DNA of 64,000 nt from Gymnopus androsaceus JB14 (GCA_009733575.1 ML769391.1:25523-89522), one strand, 5' to 3'; counted from the first letter of the stretch, positions 47,009-59,109 are shown. A program made the numbers and translations. The notes: generated from the letters alone by a model not told the origin.

Positions 47009-48676
47009 CTAAACGGTAAGAGTAAACCCAATCATCTCCGGTTCTCGTCCCCCATTCTTTTCAACCATCTCAAAGAGTACCATAAAGAATACCTCAGGTT
47101 TAGCAGAAATTTCGATTTCATGCAGCCATCCATAAATTCCAAGTTCAATGGTGTGCAACGACTGTGGCGTGGACAAATTCGGAGAGGGGGACATCATCTT
47201 ATCCCACTCGAATTTAGCCAACTCCGAGGGACGGCTATCGATATTCTGGGGGTCTAAGAACCGATGTAAAGATGGCCTATAGACTATCAGGCGAAGCGTC
47301 TCAATACGTGGTAGTGTTTTCCAGGTATTCACGTAGATGTGCTCCTATAAAGCAAAGTAGGTCAAATAAATAGTTGTAATTAAAAAAAAGTAAGTGCTTA
47401 CAATAGGACAGGTCCACGAAATGTGACACCTCAAGTAGGTCAGCTTGGGGCAAGCTTCTATAAGCGTTAGGAATTCATAGCACGAAAGTCCATGATAATC
47501 GTCGTCAAGCCAATCATGCTCTTCCAAGGTGAAGCTTCGCAAATTTGGCATTTCTTTGAGCAGATCTCGAAGCTCATGCAGCTCGTCATCCTCGAAGGGA
47601 GAGAACAGCCACATAACGAGATTGGACAAGAGGCGGTATGCTCCCAGCGATAAAACTGCCCGGTGATGGAACACAGTTTCAAAATTTTTGAGATGCGGGA
47701 GGGCATTACTGGGGATTGCCTTATGGTGCGAGCAATATTTGAATGTGTCGACCGTCGGATGGTTGAGCAGAAATTGATCCCAATCGAATTCCGAGCCCAC
47801 CACTCCGCCATAGTAAAATTCTAGATAGGTTAGTTTGGGGAAGCGCATGATGTTTAACGCGGTCATAATCGGTGTGACAGGATGCTGTTTGCCAGGATCT
47901 GGGATCTGGATGATAAGTTCTGAGAGATTGGGGCAGGTTTCGCCGATCTGCTGAAGAATTTGAGCAAAATAACGCGGTTCCAAGGGGGCTACACATGGGG
48001 AGTTAATAGCTGCACGGACATAATATCATGCTAGGATACGTACGAGCATCGTCCTTCAGGCACAAATCTAGGTCAAGACACGTCAAAGAGGGGCCACATA
48101 TGGCTTTCTGGAAATTTATTCAGAGTAGAATGATGATAAGGGATCTCTTTACACACCAGCATCTTCAAGCATTCCTTGATATTTGCCTTGGGGAAATCAC
48201 ATCGAAGCTCGCCTCACGAAGCCTAGTGAACACGGAAAAGTCCACCTTGTCTAGCAGTTCTGGAAACGGCAAGAAATCGCAGTCGATCCAGAGTACCTGT
48301 AGACCAGGAGCATCTCCAGACGCATGCGCAATTATATTAGCCATAGCTAGACCAACGTCTCGGCGAAACATATTTAGTGACTCGCGCTTCTCCTCTTCCG
48401 GGTGATCCCCATGCACAATGAAATTCAGCCAGAGTTCTTTTACGAAAGAGGCAGGATGAGGACTAGCCAGAGGGATTCTGGATGCCTGTGAGGTTGCAGT
48501 ACGCGCAACGCGTTGTTGTCCAGTATTCGATAGAGGAAAGGATTAAATATCATGTAGTTTCGTTTGGAGAGTTGTGTCAGAACACATAGTCCACAGAGTA
48601 GTCCTCCATGTGCATTGACAGTGAATTTAGAGATGAGATCGTATAGCTCGACTGGGAGTTTATCGAAGGCATTCAT
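47009..48676 (-). pseudogene. F-box family B copy 2, frameshifts in the N-terminal half
   Basis: ATG 48676 gives MNAFDKLPVELYDLISKFTV and LTQLSKRNYMIFNPFLYRIL. The frame shifts by one after ALRVL near 48498 and again near 48210 (within RLREASFD). The second half is open: LEPRYFAQILQQIGETCPNL, PTVDTFKYCSHHKAIPSNAL and EMPNLRSFTLEEHDWLDDDY. It continues across the last intron to FEMVEKNGGREPEMIGFTLT and TAA 47009. The three copies share intron positions. This copy lies next to the Tc1 transposon, which inserted 157 bases upstream of its start codon. Confidence 0.7.
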
Positions 48677-48832
48677 TGAGGTTGAGGAAAAGAAGATACA
48701 CCAGGAAACACCTGAGCGTACCCAACTCGTGATGGGCGCCTACTCTACTTAATTGTCCTCCAATTCAACTCCAATTGTCACGCGCCTACGCTACTCTATT
48801 GTCCTCTGATTGTCCCGCGCCGCGCGCTCCTA

Positions 48833-50116
48833 CTCGTGGCCGCGGAAAGTAACGGTCCGGTGACATGTGATCTGTCAGTCGCGTCGAAAAGTTTTATTTA
48901 TTCTCTACACTACATCCACATATTTCTACATGACACGTACACAGCATGACTCTCCTAAAAAGAATAGACTTGTCGGTGCCATAGGTGCTGGAAAAACCAT
49001 TTCCCAGGCCGCAGAGATGACCGGAATCCCATTCGGTACTGCAAAGAAAATTTGGCGCAAATATAATGCTACTGGTTCTACAACGAATCGGCCACGGAGT
49101 GGGCGTCCATCGAAAGTGACAGAGAGAACCAGACGGGCACTAGTCAGGACAGTGCGAGCGAACCACCAGATGCCCTTCAGAGATGTCGGAAATGTTGTTG
49201 AACCAAATCTTGGTGAAACCACAGTTCGGGACCATCTTGCGCGTGAAGGATACCACAGACGTGTCGCAAAGAAGGTTCCATACCTTACGAAGCTTCAGAA
49301 GAGGAAAAGGGTTGAATGGGGAAGGAAGGCAAGGGGTACCGACTGGTCCAAAATCATCTGGTCAGACGAATGCTATATTTATATTGACGACTCGCGGCCG
49401 GGTCTTTGTGACGCGTCGTGCCAACGAAATACTGGAAGAAGACTGCTTGATTCCAACTTTTAAGCAGTCCAGTGTCCGCGTAATGGTCTGGGGATGCATT
49501 ATGCAAGGGAAGAAGGGACCGCTAGTGGTGCTGGAATATCCGGGAGGGAAGGGTGGTGGGATGAACGCAACAAGGTATCGAGAACAGGTTTTAGAAGGTG
49601 TTTTGGAGCAGTTCTATGCTGTTATGGAGTCAGAGAGGCAGAACGTTAGGTATCAACAGGATGGCGCACCCAGTCATATTGCGAAAGCCACTCTCAATTG
49701 GCTCAAGTCGCATGCAATACCCATCTTCCCACATCCACCATCTTCTCCCGATGTCAGCCCCATTGAACCAGTTTGGCATGAGCTTAAACGTCTGCTGAGG
49801 GCTCGGCCACATCACCCTTCATCTGTTCCAGAGCTTGTTGTAGCTGTGAAGGAATGCTGGGAGGCCATAGCTGTCGCGGATGTTGACAAGTATGTCAATC
49901 GGATGGATGATGTTGTCAAGGCGGTCTTGAAGGCCAAGGGAGGTCACACAAAGTTTTGAGTGGGTAAAATGGATGTATTGTACGTTAATTAATTCTAGCC
50001 AAAAAGTAGGAGCCATGGATTGAGATTGTCGCAGTAGAGTAGCAAAATCGTCAAAAAACTTCGCGTGCCGAAACTCAGCCACGTGCCGCCGGACCGTCAC
50101 TTTCCGCGGCCGCGAG
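48833..50116 (+). mobile_element. Tc1-like DNA transposon, nearly complete
   Basis: Inverted ends of about 37 bases. The left end begins CTCGTGGCCGCGGAAAGTAA at 48833. The complement of the right end begins CTCGCGGCCGCGGAAAGTGA at 50116. TA duplications flank it at 48831-48832 and 50117-50118, as expected for Tc1/mariner insertion. Length 1284 bases, with one transposase gene between the ends. Confidence 0.92.
48930..49959 (+). CDS. Tc1-family transposase, one frameshift
   Basis: ATG 48930 begins MTRTQHDSPKKNRLVGAIGA. An HTH region follows (KTISQAAEMTGIPFGTAKKI) with the GRPSK linker. The catalytic core has the first Asp in WSDECYIY, the second in YQQDGAPSHIA and the Glu in SPDVSPIEPVWHELKR. 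Thirty-four residues separate the last two, so this is DD34E, the Tc1 type. Near 49394 (GACTCGCGGCCGGG) one base is missing and the frame shifts, so the protein is cut as written. The rest is undamaged to TGA 49959, which suggests a young element. Confidence 0.88.
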
Positions 50117-50168
50117 TACTATACAAAGAGTCTATCCTGCATAGCATCGCTCATCCATGGACATTGTA

Positions 50169-51824
50169 TCATATCTTTGTTCTTTTTTTAGTTCCCGAAA
50201 CAACCACCCTCAAACCCTTCTTGTCCAAATCCTGTAGTGACTTGTACACTTCCGCATCCACCTTTCGGCGGCAGAACTTGAGAACAACCGAACGCAAGCA
50301 ATCTGCGCCAACGATCATTGCAGATTCCGAGTCTGGCAACCACCGGGACTGCACTGTTTTGATGAACGCTTTGTCGTCAAATACCATGCCATTGAACACC
50401 AGGACGAAGACTGCGAAGTCTCGGGACAAGGTGCATGATGGACCTAGTGAGTCGGCTTCTTCGGAGATTTGCAGCGCAGGCTTGAGATTAGTGCTGAGGT
50501 GATGGGACTAGACTCTGTCTGAGCTTATCCTTTTGTCACTAATATCCAGCTCCGTGAGAGATGGCATGATGCGGAGGGCAGCAATGAGCTCCTCGTCCGA
50601 CAAGGATAGATTGATGAATTGTAAATGTGGTGATTGTGCAAGCTGATCTGGATATAAAGGACTCAAATGACTTCCTTCGCCAGGTCTGCAAAATGCCTTC
50701 GTTAACATCTCGGCTGATGGTGAGGTCGCGTAAGAGAGGAAGTTGAAGCAGGAAAACAACAGATTGGAAAAGGATTCCTGAGTGTTTTCGTGAATATGAA
50801 GTGAGAGGATATTGTGCCCCGAACTAGGAGATCTGGGAAATGCCGAAATAGGTAGAGAAGAGTACTGGTTGGTAAGTTGTAAAGTGGTAAGGGAAGAACA
50901 TTTTTCGAGAATATTTTCCACATCTTCATGCGAAGATATTTCGAAATTAGCCCATTGAAGCCGGTGATATGGGAAATCCAAGGAAGCTGATGCATTTATT
51001 GTCAGCGCACGGAGGTTGTGGGCATGCTTGAAGCAGTCGAGATCAGCCAATGAGCCGTATTCGGCTTCAAGGTCCAGATCTGTAAGAATGGGATATTTGT
51101 GTTCCAAATGTATCCCATAGCTTGTCAACGAGTCCTCTCCCATGTACTTGAACCTTTTCCAGCGATGGACGTGATGCGTGAGATGTACCAGAGCACGATG
51201 TGGAGGTTCAATATTCTCCTGTTCAGACGCTCCCTGGATATTCAAATCGAGGTTAAGCGGGGCATTTCCCGATACCTCGAGATATCGGTCAAGGATGGCA
51301 ATAAAACCATTCGACTGTTCTGAAGTCATGCAGATCTCCACCTTGAGGTTAGACCACAGACTGGGATAGGAGAGTGCAAGCCCACGCCATCGAGAACATA
51401 CCGAACTAATTGCGATAGTTGGGAGATAGGTGATGACAGGGGATGTCAGCCGAGTGGGGGGTGAAGATTCGTCGTCGTCGTGCCACGGAAATTCCTGGAG
51501 CAGGTTTTCCTTGCATGCGTAATCGAATATGTGAGCCAATGTCTCATTAGGAAGCCTGCGGAGAGCCGAAATCAAGAATTGTAGCTGTCTCCTATAGTTC
51601 TCCAGTCGGACCTGTTGCGCTTCGATATGTGTGATCTGAGACCGAAGGCGAACGAGCTCTGCCTTGTAGTCCTTGCTATCCTGTTCAGCTAAAGAAAGTA
51701 ACGCTTCCACCTCCTTTACTGAAGGCTCGAGTCTTGCTGCGTCTATTTGCTCAGCAGAGCTGAGGTCTATCCGTGGCTTCAACAAAGGATTCCGACACCT
51801 TGCACATAGCTTCTTCTTAGACAT
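50169..51824 (-). pseudogene. F-box family A copy 3, several frameshifts
   Basis: ATG 51824 (MSKKKLCARCRNPL) starts well. The F-box-like part RRLPNETLAHIFDYACKENL ... AISSVCSRWRGLALSYPSLW is open. The frame shifts after LFSCFNF (near 50735), returns near 50620 (LSLSDEELIAALRIMPSLTE), and reaches a TAG after ISSDRV at 50508. The C-terminal part is found in another frame (FDDKAFIKTVQSRWLPDSES ... LRVVVSGTKKRTKI) to TGA 50169. This is the most damaged member of the family. The Tc1 element ends 51 bases past its 3' end. Confidence 0.8.
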
Positions 51825-52013
51825 GATTCTAGGAGACCGCACTTCAGGAGTTATTTTCTATATGCAGCAGATGCACCTACCTTTACGAGAATTGGAGAAA
51901 AGTGAGCTGGTCAATTAAAGTAAGAAAAGGAGGTGCTCGCATAAGCGCTTCTTTGAACTAAGCGCCTGAACGCAATCCATGGCATCGGAAAAAAATACAC
52001 AACGACGAACACG

Positions 52014-52920
52014 CACACCGCCAATGATTATACTTCAGTCAGGCTGATTAGGAAATGAATTATTTCAGTACATAAGATAAATGTACTTTTTCATACAAGT
52101 AGATAAAATAAATATTTCAATGAACTTACGAAGGAATTACATCCAGACCCTCTGAATTTTAAATTTTAATCAGTTATCTGAAAGAACACTTTTCAATTGA
52201 GCTCTGAAAGCGATAGTTTTGATGCAGACTGAATACTTTTATTTCACAATAAGTGTGAAAGTAACTACAGTGACGGCCAGATCAAATCCACACCCCCGGA
52301 TTTGGAAACCGGTTATGTCACCAGCGCTTAAGTCTTCTATCCCCAAAAACATGTTGTTTTTTTTTGGACATTGTGGTATATAAGAATGGCGTATGCTTGG
52401 TAGGGGTCATTCTAACAGGAGGTAGCCCTGTAGAAAACCTAAAAGCTTTTTTTCTGTTCGGACATTGCTACAAGTAGGGCTTAAGCGCCTGTGACGTAAT
52501 CCGGGGGGTGTGGATTTGATCTGGCCGTCACTGTATTTCGAAGAACCTTTAAACTGGTTCCCGAAAGACAATACTTCGATTCTCGGGCCGGACCGGGCCG
52601 CCGCCAAACCCCACAGCGAAAGGCAATCTTTCAGTGAAAGATTGAATTGTTTTTCGAAACAATTACTTTTACTCTTATTGTGAAAGCAGGGCTTTCAAGT
52701 CCTCATTGAAACTATTGTTCTCAGAGTCCAATTGAAAGCTTTCCTTTTGTACATCTATATAAGGTTCTAAATTCAGAATGTCGGAATTTAATTTATTCTC
52801 TAATCTATTGAAATATACCTCTTCTGTATTTGTCTGGAAAAGTACGCTTCATATATGGATTGAATTTATTTATTTCCTATTATGCTTCAGCTTGACTGAA
52901 GCATAATTATTGGCGGTGTG
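52014..52920. mobile_element. foldback/MITE element, host of a nested MITE
   Basis: The left end (52014) reads CACACCGCCAATGATTATAC. The complement of the right end (52920) reads CACACCGCCAATAATTATGC. The similarity continues through TTCAGTCA and AGGAAAT for about 45 bases. A possible three-base duplication ACG flanks it (52011-52013 and 52921-52923). Its inside has further mirrored words (CACAATAAGTGTGAAAG / CTTATTGTGAAAG; CAATTGAGCTCTGAAAG / CCAATTGAAAGC). No coding frame. It is 641 bases without the nested element. Confidence 0.7.
52268..52533. mobile_element. 266-base MITE with Tc1/mariner-type ends
   Basis: The left end begins CAGTGACGGCCAGATCAAAT at 52268. The complement of the right end begins with the same 20 bases at 52533. 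The inverted similarity extends to about 58 bases, up to a CGCTTAAG word in both arms. A TA duplication flanks it at 52266-52267 and 52534-52535. It has no coding capacity. TA targets and CAGT ends suggest mobilisation by a Tc1/mariner transposase, but not by the element at 48833, whose ends differ. Confidence 0.9.
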
Positions 52921-52956
52921 ACGGTAATACAAGAATAGAAAGAACTGCAGAAACCT

Positions 52957-54643
52957 CTATTTAAACCCAATCAACTCCGGTTCTCGTCTTCCATTCTTTT
53001 CAACCATCTCAAAGGATAACACCCCATTCCACGGCGGAGGTTCAGTAGTTTCGACTTCGTACAACCATCCGTAAATATCGAGTTCAATGGTGTGCAACGA
53101 GTGTAGCTTATTCAGATTTGGGAAGCATAGCGGGGACATCATCTTATCCCACTCGAATTTAACCAGTTTCATGGGACATCTATCGATATTCGGGGAATCC
53201 ACCACCTGATGTAAATTTGGGATGTAGATTGTCAGGAGAAGACGCTCAATACATGGGAGACCGCAAGAGCCCGAGATGTATAGATAGATGAGCTCCTGCA
53301 AGGCAAAGAGGTTAAATAAGTGGTTATCATATAATAGAAAGAAGGGCTTACGACTGGACAGGTCCACGAAATGTGACACTTCAGGTAGGTCAGCTTGGGG
53401 CAAGCCTCAAGAAGCTCGACGAATGTAGATCCCAGAAGTCCATGATCACCCCACTCTCCAATCCAAGTATCCTCGTTCAAGGTGAGGTTTCGCAAATTCG
53501 GCATTTCCTTGAGTATGTCTCGAAACTCATACACCTCGTCATTCGTGAAGGCAGAGAACAACCACATAACGAGATTGGACAAGAGGCGGTATGTTCCCAG
53601 CGATAAAACAGTCCGGTCTATGAATGCGCCTTGATATTTTCTGAGATGCGGGAAGGCATTATCAGGGATTGCCTTGGAGTGCGAGCAATATTTGAAGCTC
53701 TCAACAGTGGGATGGTTGAGCAGAAATTGATCCCAATTGACTTCCAAGCCAGCAGGAGTGCCTGACTCGCCACCATAGCATAGGTCTAGATATGTTAGTT
53801 TGGGAAAGCGTATGGAATTTAACGCGGTCATAATGGGCGTGACTGGATGCAGTTTGGGATCTGGTATGCCGATGCCAAATTCTATGAGATTGGGGCAGGT
53901 TTCAGCGATCTGCCGAAGAATTTGGGCGAAATAACGCGGTTCCAAGGGAGCTACACAGAGGAGTTGATAGCTGCAAGGACATGATATCATGCTAGGCATA
54001 CGTACGAGCATCGTCCTCCAGGAACAAATCCAGGTCAAGACAGGTCAAAGAAGGACCACATACGGCTTTCTGAAAAGTTGTTCAGAGTAGAACGATGAGA
54101 AATTATCGCATCACACACCATCATCTTCAAGCATTTCTTGATATTTGCCTTGGGAAATTCACATCGAATGGCCACATCGCGAAGCCTAGTGAACACGGAA
54201 AAGTCCACCTTGCCGAGTAGTTCTGGAAACGACAAGAAAGCGCAGTCGATCCAGAGTACCTGTAGACCAGGAGAATCTCCAGACGTATAGCGCAATTATA
54301 TTGGCCATAGTCTCGACCAACGTCTCTGCGAAACGTCTTTCAATGACTTGCGCATCTCCTCTTCTGAGTGATCTTCATCAACGTTGTATTCCAGCTTGAG
54401 TTCTTTAACGAAAGAAGCGGGATGAGGACTAATCAGGGGGATCCTGGATTCCTGTGAGACTGCAAGTACGCGCAACGCGTCGTTGTCCAGTATTCGATAA
54501 AGAAAAGGATTAAATATCGCGTAGTTTCGTTTGGAAAGTCGTGTAAGAGTATATAGTCCATGCAACGATTCGGCATGTGCGAGGACAGAGAATTTGGAGA
54601 TGAGAGCGCATAGTTCGACTGGGAGTTTATCGAAGGCATTCAT
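52957..54643 (-). pseudogene. F-box family B copy 3, N-terminal frameshifts
   Basis: ATG 54643 reads MNAFDKLPVELCALISKFSV ... LHGLYTLTRLSKRNYAIFNP and is open to SLKDVSQRRW, where it shifts near 54340. A second lesion lies near 54290 (GCGCTATACGTCTGG against GCGCATGCGTCTGG in its sisters). From there DSPGLQVLWIDCAFLSFPEL and, across introns, LEPRYFAQILRQIAETCPNL, LTYLDLCYGGESGTPAGLEV and the final exon ending RREPELIGFK (TAA 52957) are intact. The substrate-binding half is undamaged, the F-box half is not. Confidence 0.7.
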
Positions 54644-54727
54644 TGAGCAGGCTGCAGAACAAAGAAGAAGCGCTCATCCTATCACTCATCACACGTGCTG
54701 TTACTGCAGCATACTTTGCCTTCCGCC

Positions 54728-57708
54728 ATGCCCTCCAAACCTCCTCGGAGGTCTCTACGCAAGGATACTATTCCTTCCTACTCATCTTCGTCTGCAGCAG
54801 CAGTCGATCCTACAATCTCAGCCTACACATTGAATATATTAGCCAAACGACATGCTATAGCCGAATTACCAGATATCCTAGCTCCGGAGTCTGACGACGA
54901 AAGCAGCTCTGCCGGGAATGGAAAGGGACAGGGAAGAAAGTCGGAGCAGAAACAAGGGAAAAGGCAGTAGAATCGATGATCTTCGCGGCCGGGTAATCAA
55001 AGCATACGATGATGCTCATGGCCGGCCTTCAGATAGACGTTGGGCTCATGTAGTGCAATTGCTCAAGTTATCTTGCACCCAAGGTCAATATCGCTTTGTT
55101 TTTCCTCAGAAGGAGTCCAAGGAACCATCCAAGTCCGATTTTGAATCACTCTTTCTGGGCAAAACAAATCTCGTCTCTCCTCCGAAGTCAATGGACGCCG
55201 CGCTCAGGCCCAGACTACGAATCAGATCTCAAAAATACGAGCTCTCACCGAATGGACTCCGACTGAACAATATCCTACCCGCGAAGCAGCTGTTGTTCGA
55301 CAAATCCTCGAAAAACGCGAATGGGCTGCTGATGTGACCACCATTGTTCGAAAGTGGTTCGATAGCAGTACCCAAGATGGTTTGACCGAGATTAGCGTCA
55401 TCTTGGAGAAGAAGAGGATCCTGGATGCGATGGTAGATGACTTCCTTGATACCTTCATTCCAACAGTCGCTACAGACGCCGATGGCGCCAAGATCAAGGA
55501 TTTCGAAAAGGAGCGTTGGATTGTGGAGATTACCAAGTTTGTTGAAGCGAAAGGGTGCGCCTGTGCCTGCGCTCTTACGCCATGCAACGGACAACCTGAG
55601 CTTTAATACGAAGCAACGCAAATCGATCGCGTTGAGGGAAAAGGTCAAGACTTGGCAAAAGGGCGTTGAACCTGATGCTGTCGCCGTACCTGAGCCTGCA
55701 CCTGTTACAAAGCAGAGCTCATTGGATTTTGTGGTATCGAAGCCTTCTGCCGCCAGGCTAGCCGCTAGCAAATCGTCTGCTTTTCGGAATCAGCCTCAGC
55801 TCAGGACGATGATGAAGATGACGTTATTGATGTCTTGCCTTTACCCAGTCAAGTGAGTGGCTTTAGTGTTGTTGTTCTAGCATCATGCTCATACTAATCA
55901 TACATAATTCACCCAGCCTTCCTTTCATTCCTCACAGATAATCAACGAATCTACACCACGACAGCTACCTCGAAAACTACCTTATCCAGTACCTTCTCCA
56001 GTACCTTCATCGTCTACACCACGCTCGGACTCGAACGCTTCGCCGAATGTTCGAGTTTATGGACGTCAGAACGGTAATGTAGCTGCCTCGACCAGTCCCG
56101 TTCTCGCACCGGTCAAAAAACGTGCTCTTCCACAATCGCCTTCCGATTCGCATTCGCGTCCTTCAAAATATCCTCGGAGAAATGATGAGGACAAGGATAC
56201 GGATATGCTTCCTCCTCCTACTCCCCCCGCGCGTTCTAATGCTATTCCCGCTGCCCCTGCTACTCCCTTTGCCAACGCTAAAACTATTACTTCACCTACG
56301 CTTACGCCCATGCCATCCCCACTCAGCCCATTACCTGCCGCGCTTCGCACGCCCGATGTTCATACCAATAAAGACAAAGATAAACCACGTATACCAACCC
56401 TCACGGAGATTATTTCCGCCCAAAATGCGGCGGCGGGAGCGAATGGGGCGACGCCAAACAAATCAGGAGGGAAGAAGAAGAAGATCAACACGTTGATGAT
56501 ATTTCCTTCGCCTTTGAACGGGAAAGGCGAATTCTGGTTCGAGTAGAGGCGGATCGGTTGGCGTTAGTGTTGCTGTTGCTGCTGTTGCTGGTGAACGTGC
56601 TGCGAGCGTAGGAGCTGGTCCGAGTAGACCCAAAGCCACCGCTTCTACGCAGAGCTCGGTCGCAGCTGCGCCTTCCGAGAGCCATGTTCTCGTTCCGGAT
56701 CCTCAGCTGCCTCAAAAATCCGATATTGGAAAGCCAGTTCTCGATTGCGACGACTACTTCCGCTCTTGAGCAACGACATCACCGCCAACGCCTCCCATCG
56801 ACATCATTCCGTTCCCGTTCTCGTTCCAGGTCCAGTAGCGGCACCCGCTCTCCAAGTGTACAACACCAGCCCGAATTCACTGCTGAGGGATACAGGATTG
56901 ATCTTCCGTTGAGTGTGTTTGATGGGTTTGGCACGTCGCAATCTGCGGGGAATAATTCGTTGTTGAGGTTGGATATTGGAACGGAAGATGGGAGGGGAAA
57001 AAAGAAGGATGATACGAGCGATGATGAAGGAACTGGGTCTGGGAAAAAGAAGAAGGAAAAGAAGAAGAGGGGATACTTTGGAATGGAGGATATTGACCTC
57101 AAGTCTCCGACCAAGTTGAAGCCGGGTGTGGTTAGACCGTTTGCAGAGTCGGAGGAGGAAGATGACGAGGAGGGTTCAGATCAAGAGGAGGTTCGGGAGA
57201 TGGATATGGCAGGAGGTCCATCTACCTCCCCCATTACACCCCAACCAAAGAAGATCCACTCCGGCTCACTCTGGACGCTCTCGCTCTCCACGTCCCAGTC
57301 CGCTTTCGAATCCCAACTGCCAGACTTTACACTCGACGAAGATGCATTTGATCCTCAGCGAATCTCGACTCAGCGGCGTAGCGCATTGGTCCGAGTGGGA
57401 GCGGCGGAAATGATCATCAATACGGGTACGGGTACATTGACGGAGACGACGGTAGTAATAACGGTGAAGGAGACGGAGATGGTACCTCATCCTACGGTGC
57501 TCCTCCGATATTCAACAAAGACGGCACAATCAACATTCGTAGTCTCGAAGATGATCTCACTAGTAAGGCGTTTTATATTCCTGGCTTGGATTCGCCGACG
57601 AAGAAGGGGAAGAGGGGTACGAGAGGCGGAGGAGGAGGAGGAGGAGGATGGGGTTCTCCTTTTGATGATAATGAAAATGAAAATGAGTATAGTGGCGGCA
57701 AACGGTGA
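54728..57708 (+). pseudogene. decayed Ser/Pro-rich gene with many frame changes
   Basis: Coding-like text runs the whole length but changes frame at least six times. ATG 54728 gives MPSKPPRRSLRKDTIPSYSS. Then come RRWAHVVQLLKLSCTQGQYR, ISKIRALTEWTPTEQYPTRE ... TTIVRKWFDSSTQDGLTEIS, ALLRHATDNLSFNTKQRKSI, and after an intron near 55857-55938 a Pro/Ser stretch ending in RIPTLTEIISAQNAAAG. Acidic and basic low-complexity parts follow with LKSPTKLKPG and PGLDSPTKK, which look like CDK-type sites, then a poly-Gly run and EYSGGKR before TGA 57708. I do not recognise the protein. It could be a nuclear phosphoprotein. Divergent from copy 3 of F-box family B by 85 bases. Confidence 0.5.
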
Positions 57709-58324
57709 TGGGAGTCAGAGTCAGAGCCAATTTCAGAGCCAGGCTCTTGAGGGATTCGGGTATGGGTACTGCTCGCAGATGGATGTGGATGGTGCTGCGG
57801 ATCGGGTTAGTAGGTTTGTAGATGGGGACGTGTCGAGCTAATGGGAAGACACTTTTCGCTTTCTTTCTCCATTTTTCCAATTCAGCTTAAAACTCTTCGA
57901 TTCTTTTATGTGAGTGTAGGACGTGCGATGTTATGTAGTGTTATGTAGTGTGCGTAGTACCAGTAGTATAGCAGAAGGTTCTGTGACAAACTCACACAAA
58001 GATTTGATTGCGGTTACTTTTGTACATAGTGCATGTATGTATGTACCTTGGTATGTACTATATATGATGCTCTTGCCTCTCCAGCTCAGATTATATGAAT
58101 ATGCCACACTCGGGGGGTGAGTGCGTAGATCCAGGCTCCGTTGTTCGTACTCGTCGTTGGGGAGTGAGTCGGAGGTTGAGTTTCAGTCCATTCCTGGGCA
58201 CCCAAGCTGAAAATTTAAATTCGGACCATTAAATCAACCACTTCAAGCATAGTTTAAATAACAAGTTGCAAAATAATAAATAAAAATTGCTGCCAGATGC
58301 TACCGTCTAATTCCAAAGCCTTTA
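57709..58324. other. intergenic, no feature seen
   Basis: Space between convergent genes. I see no gene. Around 57930-57950 TTATGTAGTG is tandemly repeated. Confidence 0.35.
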
Positions 58325-59109
58325 TCAGACCATGATCATGAAAACACCAGACACAACGCCCGTAACCACCATAGCCAGCATCCTGACATCAAACTCGAAC
58401 TTTGTTGAGCCACCGTTGTGCGCTGCCCCTGTAGTAGAAGGGCTACTCGCACTCGATCCAGAGCTGACGCTGGTGCTGGTGCTGGTGGTGGTTGGCGCAG
58501 ATTGCGAAAGTGTTCCGGTTATTGCGTGGCCAGTGGTTGTGAAAGTACCGAAGAGGGTATCCCCCTCCACGCATATTCCATCCACAGAATTAGTGAAGTG
58601 GCAATCAATTAAAGCAACCACAGGAGCGGTACTTCCAAAAACGTTTGCTTCGGCCGACGCTGAGAGAACAAACCCAGAAGCAGAGGCAACCAGAGTTCCT
58701 AGTTTACAATTATGACGAGTTAGTTTGGGAAAAAGAGCGAGTAGAAAGTAAATGAACCTAGTATAGATTGCGTACTAGTGCTTGTCGCGGTTGTCTGATC
58801 ATTAGTGACCACAGTGGTAACGCCGTCAACCTCGTTGTACAGATAGGTCGTCGCAGGGTTATTACCACTGGCAGTACCGATTGGTTCCATCCAGATTGTT
58901 TGGAAGCCGTCGCTTGTATCAGTCGTCAAGGGCAAATCGGCGGTGCCACTTCCGAATGCGACGTATGTGAAATCATTGGAGGCGGGTACAGCAAGACCTC
59001 CTGAAGACCAGTTAAACCTTTTTCTAAGCTTGGGTGGCGTAGAGCACATACCATGCATTGAAGATAGAGCCACCGCAGCGAAAGCAATCAAACATTGAAA
59101 GCGGAACAT
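58325..59109 (-). CDS. secreted, probably GPI-anchored protein
   Basis: Three exons. ATG 59109 gives signal peptide MFRFQCLIAFAAVALSSMHG. Splicing across two introns with GT/AG ends gives GLAVPASNDFTYVAFGSGTA, then SILGTLVASASGFVLSASAE and VALIDCHFTNSVDGICVEGD. The C-terminal part is Ser/Thr-rich (TTTSTSTSVSSGSSASSPST), followed by AAHNGGSTKF, a likely anchor-attachment site. It ends with a hydrophobic tail (MLAMVVTGVVSGVFMIMV) before TGA 58325. This layout is typical of fungal cell-surface GPI proteins. The family is unknown. It looks intact. Confidence 0.8.

Noticed and set aside
48833..52533. Tc1 element as the source of the 266-base MITE
   Set aside because: The terminal inverted repeats differ (CTCGTGGCC against CAGTGACGG), so the Tc1 transposase is unlikely to recognise the MITE.
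56779..57114. Minus-strand Phe/Ser-rich frame
   Set aside because: It is antisense to Lys/Glu-rich low-complexity coding sequence.
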